Source of the DNA: Prorocentrum cordatum
Taxonomy: Eukaryota > Sar > Dinophyceae > Prorocentrales > Prorocentraceae
NCBI GenBank assembly: GCA_963575745.1
Contig: CAUYUJ010006302.1
Span: 68,636 to 111,135 of the forward strand
DNA length: 42,500 nt
Direction of reading: 5' to 3'
A program made the position numbers and the translations under genes. Below the pieces are notes generated by a model that had not been told where the DNA came from, did not search any database, and worked only from the letters and a program-made list of their open reading frames with translations. Below, piece by piece: positions 20,569 to 31,885 of the stretch (position 1 is the first letter of the stretch; each line of letters opens with the position of its first letter).

Positions 20569-23384
20569 ATGCACGACGAATGCGTAACAATACGCATGTT
20601 CACAAAGAATTTGCAGAGCATCCAGGCAGACAATCGGTTCCTTGACTTTTTGCAAGAGTTTGACAAACTACAATACGATGTTGCGTTCTTCTCGGAAACG
20701 TGGCGCAAAAAACGAGAGGAAATCATATCCATCCCAGCTGAGGGACAACTTTACTTTTTTGGAGGTTCAATGCACAGAGGTGTTGGCATCAGCATATAAT
20801 CGAGATGTTCATCACGTAGATTGGGAGTTCGTTTTCAACCATACTCTCCAAGATTATGTTCCTTAGATTTTCAGTTGGACGGCAAATTGTTCCAGGGAAG
20901 TGTGTGTTACTTTCCGACTGCTTGGGATAACGAGGACGTAGTGCACGAATTATACGACGCTGTGTCTTTGCTGCTCCTGGATTGCGACGCGCATGGTCGG
21001 ATCCCTTTGGTTGGCGGCGACTTCAATGCATCTATTGGCGCACCTGCTGTTTCCGACGTTGCTGATTTCTTAGGCGCTTTCGGGATTGGGCCCTGGAGCG
21101 AACGTGGAAGTTTGATGGTGCACTTCGTATTGGAGCACGGCCTGCGCATCTTGAGCAGGCAGTCGGTGGTAGAACGTAGTTAACATGGCTGGACCTGCAG
21201 ACGCACTATGGACAGGGCTTTGGTGCAGCTAGACTTTCTCCTGGCAGGTAGCCGGGTCCACTGTCACAGCACGTGGTACGACAATTGTTCGCCAATCGGT
21301 CTTGACCATCGTTGCGTCCACAGCGTTGCGCAGCTGAGGGTGCAGCGGGACATGTCCACCACTAGGGACAGGCGCAAGCGGCGACAGAAGTCGTTCAAGA
21401 AGTGGAAACCAAATCTGGACGAGCGTGGCCAACCATAAAATTTTCAAGATTACCTGAGCACGTGGGTGTTCGAACATTGGAATACGGCGTCTTTCGAGCA
21501 AATTGAAGCAGCCCTTCAAGATGCGGCAACGAAGTCCGGCTATACCGCGACCCGCAAGATACGTTTCAGTCCAAGTTCACGTCTCCAGGAGCTCCTGGTT
21601 CAGAGAAGACGCGCCCGCGACCAAGCTGAATGCAAGCGACTTAGCTTTGAGATCCGGCGCTTGCAAAGACAGGAGGTCACAACATGGAAGACAGCACAAT
21701 TGGAAGACATGTTGAAGAGTTCAAAGCATGTGCACGAAGTCAAATCGTTGTTGGACAAGATCGAAGGGAGAAGCCAACCCCAACCATCATCGGAGAGTGA
21801 TTGTGCTAAATTCCTTGGCGGCTTGTTTGCCGGGGTATCGCCTGCGCCGGAAAGACCGCAAACTCTCACGGAGGATCTATTCTCCGCGACAGAACTCGAC
21901 GCTGCGGTGGGCAGGATGAACGCGAAGCGAGCTTCTGATGGCATTGGCTTGGTTGCAGAACTCCTACACAACACTCCAGCTCCCTTCAAGAGTTGTTTGC
22001 TAACGTTGTACAACGGAGTATTGCTGGGGGGGCTTCCCCAGGGGAGCGAGCTGGCGACGAACCTTGTTCCAGATGCTTCCGAAAAGTGTGAAGCCCGTAG
22101 CTGTTTCTGATCACCAGCCCATTGCCAGCGTACGGGTTTTGTACAAGCTATTTGCATATTTGGTGTGGGGCGCTTAGAGAAAGTGCTGGACAAACACCAA
22201 CCTGAAGACCAGCACGCTTTCCGAGCCGATTACCGCATCGAGGAACACCTTCTGACAACAAACATGTTTTTGGACAAGCTTTCGCTCGTGTGAATTGGTC
22301 TGCTCTGTGATCGGCTTTGCGCGGGCACGGTATCTCCGACCACCTAATATGGATGTTGCAGGTGCTTTACTAGAAACAGACTGGGCAGGTGAAAGGCAAT
22401 TCTCAGCGCAGCGACCCTTTTGACATCCGAGCTGGGGTCCGACAGGGTTGCGTTCCCAGCCAAAGGCTCTTCTGCTGTTTGTTGTAATGCGCGATGGCCC
22501 GTTGGCGTCGGAAGTCTGGGGCAGCAGGTTTTGACTTGGGAGACGGATTGCGTCGATTATTGGACTTACGGTTTGCTGACGACGTGGTATTTTTCGCGAA
22601 ATCGCAAAAAGAGGCTGCGATTCTTCTGACGTCGCTGGTTGAGGAGCTCGCCGCAATTGGCCTGATGCTGAACGCCGACAAAACTGTAACCCTGACGACC
22701 GAGGCGCAACCGCCGGACAAGCTCGTGCCCCCCTCCGGTGTACATATCAAACGTGTGAACTCTCACAAATGGTTAGGATTCATTTTGTCGACTGACGTTG
22801 TGGAGCAGGACCAGGAATACCATCTTCAAGCTGCTACAAAGACTTTCTTCGCGAGCTGGTGGATCTTCGCAGCGAAGCATGTACCGGTTGAGCTGCGCTC
22901 GAACTACTTTCATGCCGTCATCACCCCGATTGCCATGTTTGGTTCTGCTCACCGCGTGGTCTATGCAGCCGAGAGGAAGAAGCTGGACGCTGCGTGTCGC
23001 AAGCTTCTTCGACAAGTTGTCGGGCCGCCCGGCGGGGTCGACTGGACCCGCCCATGGCATGAGATATTGCATGTGTGGCACGAGCGTGTTACGGAAAAGA
23101 TGCAAGGCACTCAGACCAAATTTTGGTCGGAAGCATTGCTTCGCCAATACTGGGACTTCGCCGGGTACGTCGCCAACCTGCCTGCCGACAGATGGCTGTC
23201 ACGCGTTCTTGCATGGCCACCTGCCAGAAACAAGTCCAAAGGGAGACCGCGAAAGACGTGGGAATCTGATGTCCAGTGTTTCTGCGACAAGTACGGGATC
23301 GGCGACTGGAGAGTAGCAGCCAAAGGCCCACATTCTTGGAATTGTATGGCAGGAGATATTCTTCACCACATGAGCGTCTGCTAG
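20569..23384 (+). pseudogene. LINE ORF2: APE endonuclease and reverse transcriptase, broken
   Basis: The endonuclease part shows TKNLQS (Asn near 20608), FFSETW (Glu at 20695), GGDFNA (21016-21030) and LDHR (21301-21312), the conserved APE-type positions. The reverse transcriptase part shows SDHQPIASVRVLYK (about 22112-22153), QHAFRADYRIEEHL (about 22210), motif B GVRQGC (22434-22451) and motif C FADD (22572-22583); a C-terminal region with W/C/H residues ends at the TAG at 23382-23384. Stops fall at 20797, 21181 and 21436, and the frame changes near 20800, 22050, 22165 and 22460. Motif A, expected between LDKLS and RVNWSAL near 22280-22295, is absent, so the catalytic Asp is lost. Confidence 0.85.
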
Positions 23385-23445
23385 TTTTCACCCGCCTGTG
23401 CCCTAAGCGGCCGCCCCTTCGCGGGCATACAGGCTTGACCTTGAC

Positions 23446-23885
23446 CTTGTGGCGGAATACACAGGGATTTCCTCTGTGGCAGAATACAATTCGATTCCTT
23501 GTAGCGGACTAGTAAGGGATTCCTGTTGTGGCAGAATGCGAGAGGAATGCTTCTGTTGACTACCACGGAATTCCTTGTGTGGCAGAATGCAAGAGGATTC
23601 CCTTTGTGGCAGAATGCACAAGGATTATTCATGTGGCGAAATAAGAAGGGATTCTTTGTGTGACAGAATGCAAAATGAATCCTTCGGTGGTTGGTCACCA
23701 AGGGATTATGTATGTGGCGGAATGCAAAGGGAATTCTTTAGTGGTCGAATACAAAAGGATTCTCATTGTGGCAGAATACAAAGAGGATTCCTTTTATGGC
23801 GTAATGACGAGGGAATCCTTGCGTGGCGGAATATACAAGGGTCCATTCTAAAGCGGAATACAAAAGGATTCCCGCTGTAAGCGGT
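23446..23885 (+). repeat. TGTGGCAGAATACAAAGG minisatellite, right part
   Basis: About 14 units of 28-36 bp with the core TTGTGGCAGAATACAAAGG followed by GATTCC. They continue the repeat found at 19255-19370, so the LINE interrupts the array. Confidence 0.9.
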
Positions 23886-23906
23886 GCGGGGGAGGAAATA
23901 AAATCA

Positions 23907-23991
23907 GGGAAACAACAAAAAACATGATGTCGGGCAAATCTGTTTGGGCCATCGCCACAATTCTGCCGAAATCATGTGTTTGTTTGGGGGG
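23907..23991. mobile_element. Short foldback element (about 85 bp)
   Basis: The left arm AACAAAAAACATGATGTCGG pairs with the right arm CCGAAATCATGTGTTTGTTT. It lies directly beyond the minisatellite. Confidence 0.55.
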
Positions 23992-24131
23992 AGCTTAGTT
24001 GTTTTTGTCGATGGTTTTCCTCGTCCTCCCCGCTCACAGAGGAAGAGGAGATTCGTAGCCGCTGGCCAGTAGAAAGGAGACCGATCCTCTGCTCGCCCCG
24101 AGGCGCAACGAGAGCTCATGAGCAGCGGCAG

Positions 24132-24327
24132 TGCACGACTACTCTGAGTTTCCCCATAGGCGTCGGGGGGGGGTCACCCCCGCCGACAGCCCCACATCGC
24201 CCCCGTCGCGGGCAGTCACCGCACGCCGAAGGCGCTCCGACCCCCGTCGCGGCGCGACGACGAGGCGAGGTTGACCCCCGTCGAGGGGGTACCCCCCACG
24301 CTCATCAAGAAACCCAGAGTATTGCAT
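24132..24327. mobile_element. Foldback element 4
   Basis: The left arm, from TACTCTGAGTTTCCCCATAG through GGGGGGGTCACCCCC, pairs imperfectly with the right arm, GGGGGTACCCCCCACGCTCA then AGAAACCCAGAGTA. The centre is rich in CCCCCGTCGC. Confidence 0.65.
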
Positions 24328-24369
24328 TTCTCGAAGAACCTAGGACATGTGGGGCTCAAGTTTCTCGCA

Positions 24370-25400
24370 TCAAGGGTGAGCCAGCTGGACCCGAGAGGGG
24401 GGTGTAAGCGAATTGCGTAGTAACTCGCGGTGTCCATAGAGCTTCGAAGAGCGCTGGCCAGACAATGGAGGACCTGAGAACGCAACACATGTACAGGCCG
24501 CGAAAAACCGAGGAGGCACGTCCCCCCAGCTATGGGAAAAGGCCTCATAAACAGTCAAGTAGCAGTCCCGAGGAGGAAGGGAGGGAGGGAGGGAAAGAAG
24601 CCGCGATCGCGGAGGTCGGTTCCCATGCGACAACTGACTGTCGACATCGGGAACGCACGCTCGTCCATCTCTCGGCAGCACAAGTGCGGAGTCCTGGGCC
24701 TTGTCCAACTCGTCGCTGGGCATGCTGGCCTGGTCTTGCTGCCGCTGCTCCTCCTCATCCCTTCTGTCCTCCCCTCCCCAGACATCCGGCTGCTCCAATT
24801 TTTCCGATGCGTGGGCCCCAAAGGCCCGGACCACTTCCCCGGGGCCGGTTTTTCGTCCCGAGCCGTTTCCTGACGCTCTCGAGGTCCGGCGAGGGCCCCT
24901 GGAGGACGAGAGCTGCCAGAATCCCGCCGCTCCAATATTTTTGGAGCATCGGATCTCTGCGTCTTTGCCTCCCCCCCACTGCTCCCTGCACACGTGGGCT
25001 CGCCACTGCTGCTCCCCGCCTGCTCGTGGGCTCCCTGTGCCAACCGTTCACGGGCGCAGCGCGCGGGGCTCTGTCCCCCGGGAGCTCTGGGCGCCGACCC
25101 TGCGCGGGGGAGCCCCGGCCACTGCTGCTGCTGCTCCGGCCGCTGCTCCTCCTCCTGCTCCTCCTGCTCCTCCCTCCTCCCTGCCCCGCCCTGCCCTCCT
25201 GCTCCGCTTTTCTTCCGGATCCGAGCTCCAGGATTCGTGCCTTGCGGCTCCAGGTGTTGTCTTTTTGGGGGGGGGGGCTGGCGATCGCCATCGTCGTGCT
25301 CCCCCCCTTCCCACCAAGAAGAGCTCAGCGAACTGAATTGCTCGTGGTCGGCGGCCGGCCGAAGACCTCTCCTTGCCACTGCCTCTTCCTTTCAATGAGA
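24370..25400 (-). other. Weak minus-strand coding potential, unknown
   Basis: A minus-strand frame near 24600-24900 reads as a charged, non-repetitive sequence (GEVVRAFGAHASEKLEQPD, ASMPSDELDKAQDSALVL, DGRACVPDVDSQ). Further upstream, around 25100-25380, other minus frames are Gln/Glu/Gly/Arg-rich over a CTGCTC tract. I see no domain and no frame that links the parts. The + strand 651-codon frame (24465-26420) is of low quality and probably a shadow. A perfect hairpin, GCTCCAATATTTTTGGAGC, lies at about 24937-24955. Confidence 0.2.
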
Positions 25401-26270
25401 TCTCCCGGTGCCTCCCCCCAAAACTCTCTCCCGTCTCCCTCTGCACCGACTCTGGCTGGCTCCGGGACGCCCGTGTCGCCTAACCCCAATCTTGGGGGCA
25501 GGAGGAGGCTGATGAGGAGGGAGAGTATACAGGCCGCCTTTGGAGTCGCTGCTGGTCTCAGCGAGAGGGATTGGAGTCTCTGCAGGTGCGGCCCTCGTTT
25601 TGCTTGGTCCCCTTCGTCTGTTCGGTTCCTCCCTCATCATCGGATGTGTTGCTCCTGCTCTCGGTCATGTCCCCGCCTCTCTGCCTCGCTGTCTTTTCCA
25701 CTTGATTTCCGCTTGCCTCTCATGGCGCTTATCCCTTCTTCTTCATTCCCATCATCCCCACTGCCTGCAACCTGGTGCTCGGGGGGAAAAGGTGCATCTG
25801 AGATTGGCTGCGGCTCACACATGCACTCATACCCTGTGTTCGTATGGTTGCGCCGCCTAATGACAATCAACATGCAGTATGATGCAGCAGCTATATTGCA
25901 ACGTACCAACCACACTTATCGACTACTGTCGTCGTCCCCCATTCCTCTTTTGGTACATACTACCACATGTACATGTAAAACATGGTTTGGAACTATGGAA
26001 ATTAGTGAACGTCACCTATTGGTTTCCGGCTCTTGCAAACCCAGCCGGCTCAATTTTGTCCCAGCGAAACGCCTGAAACACCTTCCAGGGGCGCGGAAGA
26101 GCGCAGGGGCAAGACGCGCAAACGAGTACACACACACACACACGCACTCGGAACATCGGGAAATCTATCCTGGCGACCGCCTCAGAGAAGCAAAACGTGC
26201 GCCCAGAATGCGAAGCGGGCTGAAGGCACCCCGGCAGACAGAGCCCGAAGCCAAACCGCGCCAAACGCGG
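25401..26270. other. Unique DNA, no supported gene
   Basis: Mixed-composition sequence with an AT-richer part at 25860-26030 and a short (CA)n at 26129-26150. No recognisable motif. Confidence 0.4.
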
Positions 26271-26372
26271 CCATGGCCCGCCGACGCCGGGCCAACGCTG
26301 GCCGACGAGTCGACCAGCCCTCCAGGCGCGCTCCAAACGACAGCGCGAAGCGATGGTGGACGGAGGGTGGAC
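26268..26372 (+). repeat. Boundary repeat, + copy
   Basis: GCCCGCCGACGCCGGGCCAA through GACAGCGCGAAGCGATGG matches, in inverted orientation, 28575-28650. The two copies bracket satellite array B. Confidence 0.75.
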
Positions 26373-26391
26373 AGCTGTCACGAAAAGAAAT

Positions 26392-27215
26392 TGGCGAAAG
26401 GCCCAACCGTATGCAGTTGAAGGTGGCGCGTTGTGGGATGTGTGTGTGCGTGTGTGTGTGTGTGTGGTGTCCAAATGGGTGGGGAACCGCATGTGGACCA
26501 TGCCACTGGCGCCTTCGGAGGAGCTCTCTATGGGGTCGCGAAACGCGTGTGTGTGTGTGTGCGTGTGTGCGTGTGTGTGTGTGTGTGTGTGTGGGTGTGT
26601 GTGTGTGTGTGCGGAAATTGGCGGGACACCGCATGTGGGCCCTGCCAATGAAGCCTTCGCTGGCACTCCCTAAGGGGCCACGAAACGTGTGAAGTGTGTG
26701 CGTGTGTGCCCAAAAACATGTGGACCCTGCCATTGGTGCCTGCCGTGGAGCTCCCTATGGGGCCACGAAGCGTGTGAATGGTGTGTCCACATGGGCTGAG
26801 GCCTTCGGTGGAATTCCCTATCGGGCCATGAAACGTGCGAGGGGTGTGTCGACATGGGCGAAGAACCACACGTGGACCCTGCCACTGGGGCCTTCGGTGG
26901 AGATCCCATATGGGGCCACGAAGTGTATGAAGGGTGTGCCGAAATGGGGGGGAGGGGCAAGCCGCATGTGGACCCTGCCGTTTGGGTTTCGGAGCAGCTA
27001 CCACATGGGGCCACGAAACGTGTGGAAGTAGGCGGGGAACCGCATGTGGACCATGCCGCTGGGGCCATCGGTGGAGCTCCGTATGTGGCCACGACACGTG
27101 CGAGGGACGTTCCGAAATGTGGCGGGGAACCGCATGTGGACCTTGCCAGTGGGGCCTCCAGTGGAGCTCCCTGTGGGGCCATGAAGCGTGTGAGGGGTGC
27201 GCCGAAACAGACACA
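26392..27215. repeat. Satellite family S, array B, first block
   Basis: Opens with the entry sequence shared with array A (CCCAACCGTATGCAGTTGAA, about 26400). About eight units follow with the anchor GGGGCCACGAAACGTGTGA and GCCTTCGGTGGAGCTCCCTA. The first units are interrupted by (TG)n at 26437-26470 and 26547-26612. Confidence 0.85.
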
Positions 27216-27804
27216 TGCAGAGGGCAAAGGCAGGGATGGGAGGAAGAGGAGGAGGAGGAGGAGGAGGAGGAGGAGGAGGAGGAGGGGGAGGCCAAGCGAA
27301 CGACCCAACTGCAAGCACCTTCGAATACCGCGGGGCAGGTCAGGAAGAGGGGACCAGGGGAAGGACTGCGGCGTCAACTGGGAGAGACAAACCGTTGGGC
27401 TCGCGGGTGAACGCACTCTTTGGCGCGAGCCCCGTGCGCTGCCATTCCGTGCCCACTTCCTCCCCGGCCCTTTCGATCCTCTCTTTTTTTTCCAGTGCGC
27501 GGCGCTGCGATCCTGCCTGCCTGGCCCGCGGTGGCCCGAGCCCCCAGCCCCACCGCTCTGTATCCACTTCCTTCTCTCGTACTTCTCCCCTCTTTGCCCT
27601 TGCGCCCCGGTGGCCGCAGCTCTGGGCACCGCGCACTGCGGAGTCCCCGCGACGCGTGCCGCTCGCCCCGAAGAAGTCCCGGCCACGCGCGCGGGGTGTC
27701 CGCGGCACGGAACACAGAAAGCACAGGCGGCTGACAACGGGCAAGGCGCTGGGCAGAGCGCGCGGGCGTCGGGCTGTTCCTGGAGGCAAGGCGCATGGGA
27801 GTCC
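27216..27804. other. Insert splitting satellite array B
   Basis: About 590 bp unrelated to family S: a (GGA)n tract at 27240-27292, then GC-rich unique DNA with a T-run at 27483-27490. Units of family S resume at 27805. No frame here shows a recognisable domain. Confidence 0.6.
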
Positions 27805-28385
27805 CCGCGAGCCTATGGGGCCACGAAGCGCGTGAACGCTGTGCCCTCGGTGGAGCTCCCCTATGGGGCCACGAAGCGCGTGAGCGGTGAGCCGGAATGG
27901 ACATGCGGTGGGCGGGGAGGCGCCTGCGAACTTTGCCACTGGGGCCTTCGGTGGAGCTCCCCTATGGGGCCACAAACGGACATGCGGTGGGCGGGGAGCG
28001 GCATGCGAACTTTGCCACTGGGGACTTCGGTGGAACTCACTATGGAGCCACGAGGCGTGTGATGGTGTGCCGAAATGGACATGCGGTGGGCGGGGAGCCG
28101 CATGCGAACCTTGCCACTGGGGCCCTCGATGGAGCTCCCCTATGGGGTCACGAAGCGTGCGATGGGTATGCCGAAATGGACATGCGGTGGGCGGGGAGCC
28201 GCATGCGAACCTTGCAACTGGAGCCTCTGATGGAGCTCCTCTATGGGGCCACGAAACGGGAGGGGTGTACCGAAATGGACATGTGGTGGACGGGGAGCCG
28301 CATGCGAATTTTGCCACTGGGGCCCTCGATGGGGCCCCCCATGGAGCCACGAAACCTGTGAGGAGTGTGCCGTAATGGTTGACAT
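27805..28385. repeat. Satellite family S, array B, second block
   Basis: Seven units of about 90-100 bp with anchors near 27819, 27866, 27967, 28045, 28146, 28246 and 28346. These units carry GAAATGGACATGCGGTGGGC then GGGGAG, and are more alike than those of the first block. Confidence 0.9.
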
Positions 28386-28574
28386 GCGGACGACAGAAGA
28401 AAAGAGGGGGAGGGAGGAGGGAGGGAGTCGCGGGGCGCTACCTCTTCAAAACGAGGACCCAAACACCACAGGATGGTTGGGAATAGACATGTTCTACCAC
28501 ATGAAAACTGTTCTTGTCATGTTTCAGCTGCACATGTCGGCCATGATTGTTGCGTTTGGCTCGCTTCGCGCTGT

Positions 28575-28650
28575 CGCTCTGAGCGCGCCTGCCAGGGTGG
28601 TTGACTCGTCGCCCAACGCTGGCCGGGCGTCGGCGGGCACTGCCCCGAGC
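28575..28650 (-). repeat. Boundary repeat, inverted copy
   Basis: Reverse complement of the sequence at about 26275-26370 (shared CAACGCTGGCCGGGCGTCGG in + orientation). The + strand frame through here (about 28495-28827) is non-repetitive but unrecognised. Confidence 0.75.
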
Positions 28651-29575
28651 CCTGACTGGCGTCGGCGCGGCTTACATTTGGACAGAGTGGCGCCGTTCGA
28701 TTTCGCTGTGCTTAGGGCGCAGCCCACGAGCATCATGATTCATATGCTGGTCGAGTGCTGCCGCGCCGTTGCTGGCGCGAGCCAGGCAGCTGTGGCGCAC
28801 GAGCACATCAGGTGCAAAATAGAATGAGAACTACAGTGTTGTTGGCACTGCGCTGCTCGTGATTTCGCAGTACTGTGAACATATAGATGTGCAGGTGTGT
28901 GTTTGCGCACATGCCCGCATACATACATCATGCTTGCACGTGCGTGTACATACAAATGGGTGCATCTGATCTATATGTGTATGTATCTGTGCACACACAA
29001 ATATAAGAGATACCGATGCGTAGCCAACCTGCACATACACACTGACCTGCGCTGAGCTCGTGGACGGGGTGACGGCCAACCCACTGCGCGGGAAAGGACG
29101 AGACATGTCCTCCACATGTGGATGAAGAAAGCAGGGCAGACAACGAAGGAGAGGACGAGGAAAGCGAAAGTGTGAAACAGAACAGGGAATGGCGGGCGAA
29201 AGGGAGGGGGAGAGGGGGATACGAGAAGGATTGAGAAAGAACCCTCTTATCCTGGCACAACGGGCGTTTTCGCTCGATTTCGGGCCCTGGGACCCGCACA
29301 GATCGATCCGGCTCGAAAAATGACGCAGAAAGATGGGTTCCCGTCGCATCTCAGGGAAGGAGAAAGTTTGGAGAGGAGAGAGAGGTGGACGCTGAGGAAA
29401 GGAGGGGAGCCTCTGAAAGAGAAAAGAGCAAGGCAAGAGGATCGGCAGATACGCGGAGAAGGCGTGGACCATGCATGCAAACGCATGAGGCCTAGGATCT
29501 TACGTGTTGCAAGCAAGTGGCCACTTTGGCCCGAAGTCTCATCCCAGTGCAATACGACTCCAAAGGCAACCTATG
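28651..29575. other. Unique DNA, no supported gene
   Basis: Contains an alternating ATGTGT/CATACA stretch at 28880-29045 and purine-rich DNA at 29130-29240. Frames on the minus strand are Ser/Pro/Leu low complexity. Confidence 0.4.
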
Positions 29576-29579
29576 TAAG

Positions 29580-29820
29580 GCGGAGGAGGGTGAGGATGAG
29601 GAGGAGGGGGGGGGACGGAAGAAGGAGGATGAGTGAGAAGGGAGGTGAATGAGGGAAGGAATGATGATGAGGAGGAGCAGGGAGGTAAAGGGGGAAGGAG
29701 GATGGGCAGGAGGAAAGGGGAGGTGAAGGGGTGGAGGAGGACGAGGAGATGGGGGTGCAAAGCGGATGGAGGAATGTGGGTGGGACGTGGGAGAGGAGGG
29801 AGAGAGGAGGGAGAGGGGTA
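29580..29820. repeat. Polypurine GGA tract
   Basis: About 240 bp of GGA/GGGA/GATGA repeats on the + strand. Confidence 0.85.
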
Positions 29821-30057
29821 TGGGTAAACACACCGCTGTGAGATCTTAAATGCAAGAGCTTCTCATGACCACCTGCTGCTGCTGGGCGACCCCCAGGAGG
29901 GCTCCTGTGTTGCCGTACCGGAGACACAGGGAACGAGTCGAAAAGAGGATATGCATCGAGACACCGCCACCAGGACGATGGCACTATCTGCCCTCACCCG
30001 ATCCTCATGCCGCGTCCCAATCCCCCTGCCCCCTCCATGCCAAGCAACGAAAACGCT

Positions 30058-30135
30058 CGCCTTACGCGCCTCTCGAATTGCTTCGCGCAACTCTGTCTCG
30101 TCGCCGGTGGCGACGACGTCGCGCAACTGCTTCAG
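30058..30135 (-). other. Coding-like motif fragment (LxxxxxxGDExxLREAIxEARKA)
   Basis: The minus strand reads LRDVVATGDETELREAIREA then RKA, a predicted amphipathic helix pair. It is nearly the same as the segment at 39258-39335 (ESDDEAQLREAIVEARKA) and like that at 16517-16600. It sits in a 100-codon minus-strand frame (29863-30168) that otherwise looks random. Confidence 0.45.
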
Positions 30136-30169
30136 CTCCCTTGCCGGCCGAGGGGTAGACGCGCACACG

Positions 30170-31560
30170 CAAGCACCAACTTACGCCTGCCGCTCAACAG
30201 TCTACGTTCAACAAACAGCAATACACAAGTTGATATCTACAATCAACCACCTCCAAGCATCAGCACATCGATTCGCACAATTCCCCCTAGCGGGTGCTTC
30301 CCGCAGCCAGGGGAAGTGGCCGCCACGGCGGCGCAACAACACCTGCGCGCAGATCTCCGAACACCGACAAGCGCGCAGAGACACACACGCAGGCAAGCGT
30401 CAGGCACGGCGTGCAGGCACTCTCACGAAGGCACGCATCCCCAGGCATGCCCAGTGTAGCAGTAATGGCGGGAGCAACGTGATGGTACTATCACCGCTGC
30501 AAGCATAGCAACATTGATACGACAGATCTGTCCGAACAGATATTGCTGATAACGGCAGTCCTGCCCAACGAGCGCGATGGATGGATAGACTTAAGCCCTG
30601 CTCGCCTTTGAGCTCCCCTGTGCGAGGCAAGGCGAAAGCAACACTGCCGCGCATAGCTCGACAATCGCAGCAATAGCAGTGGCGATGGTAGCAGCAGGTA
30701 GTTGTAATAGCAACTCGTTGGACATTGTATCTAGCAACAAATAATAATGTAACTTCCACAACTGCATCGGCGCTAGTAACCGTTACTAGTGTCGATACTA
30801 AGTGACGACGCGTGGCTCGCAAAATAAACATCCAGAACAACTGTAGCAATATGTCGATGGCTGATACAGTATGTACTCGCATCAATGCAACATCGCTGCG
30901 GTGATACGGCCAATTGTAACTAGTAACTATACATGCGGCTCGACATATCGAAAATGGTCGCAAACGAAAAGCAGCAGCATCATACAGACACATGAGATCG
31001 TACTATATGTTCGACAGGCCTCAGGGTACCAAATGATGTCGCTGCCAATGTCCAGTCCCGTATGGGAATGGCGCCATCGCCGTAGCGCCAGCCGCCCTCC
31101 TAGTTTGGAGCTGTGCTCTCGCCTCAGTGTTGGTCACATTCTCGACTCACTCCTGAATGGAGGCGGTTTAGTCACTATGTTGCAGCCGTAGAACTAAGTG
31201 GCCATGTCTGGGACTCGGAAAGGTTCCCTCACCTCACACCTCACATTCCTAATTGAGAACGGTGATCTCTCCGTAGCGTCGACCACGATCCTAACTCGGA
31301 ATGGCGCGATCGCCATAGCGGGCATCGCCGGCGACAGTCTTGCCTTGGAGCGGAGCATTCGCTTCCTCGATGCACCGCCAGTCGATGTGCGTTTCTCTTC
31401 ATAATCCTTGAGGCGCTTCTTCTTCTTCTTCGGAGGAGGAGGAGGGGGAGGAGGGAACGCAGAATGAGGCATGAGGGAGCTTCCCTGGCCGCGGCGAGCC
31501 TCGGCCAGGAACAGGTTCCCCGACCTTAGATCTGAGGAACGGCCTGTGAGCTCGAAGTGG
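30170..31560. other. Unique DNA, no supported gene
   Basis: Less GC-rich than the rest of the window. A short direct repeat, GGAATGGCGC(C/G)ATCGCC(G/A)TAGCG, occurs at about 31067 and 31300. A (CTT)n run lies at about 31416-31430. No persuasive frame. Confidence 0.4.
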
Positions 31561-31567
31561 ACCTCAC

Positions 31568-31705
31568 TTCAGCGCCTCCTCCTCCTCCTCATCCTCCTCC
31601 TCCTCCTCGTCCTCCCCCTCCCTCCTCCTCCCTCCTCCTCCCTCCTCCTCCTCCTCCTCCTTTCTCCTCCTCCTCCTCCTCCCTCCTCCTCCTCCTCCTC
31701 GTCCG
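31568..31705. repeat. (CCT)n tract
   Basis: CCT/CCCT repeat, pyrimidine on the + strand. Confidence 0.9.
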
Positions 31706-31885
31706 AGCCAGGGACGACGAGGGGACGGGAGCGGGCCGGTGGCCACAAGACGCAAAACCATGCGAGAAGGCAGCCAGCACCCAAAGCCGCGCTGCAGGGC
31801 CCCTCGTCCGATGCCGGCGTGCCGGGGCGCCCGCCGCACGGCACCTTGCGCTGAAGAGAGGGCACCCACAGCGCGACACGTGAGA

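Larger units (their letters stand above)
19370..23449 (+). mobile_element. Decayed non-LTR retrotransposon (LINE with APE endonuclease)
   Basis: About 4.1 kb, in the order ORF1, APE-type endonuclease, reverse transcriptase, short 3' UTR. It ends with a (TTGACC)n tail at 23435-23449 rather than poly(A). It sits inside a minisatellite, both sides of which carry TGTGGCAGAATAC-type units. TTGTGGCG occurs at both junctions and could be a target-site duplication, but the target unit itself contains it. Stops, frameshifts and an internal deletion in the reverse transcriptase show it cannot move by itself. Confidence 0.88.

Noticed and set aside
24340-24356. Second DinoSL relict (GGGGCTCAAG)
   Set aside because: Only GGCTCAAG matches; the preceding bases differ, and no open frame follows.
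24465-26420. A 651-codon + strand gene
   Set aside because: Composition is Pro/Leu/Ser/Arg low complexity, there is no domain, it crosses CTGCTC and CA repeats, and it ends in satellite-boundary sequence.
26437-26612. Z-DNA regulatory element at (TG)n
   Set aside because: It is a simple TG microsatellite within the satellite array; no gene is nearby to regulate.
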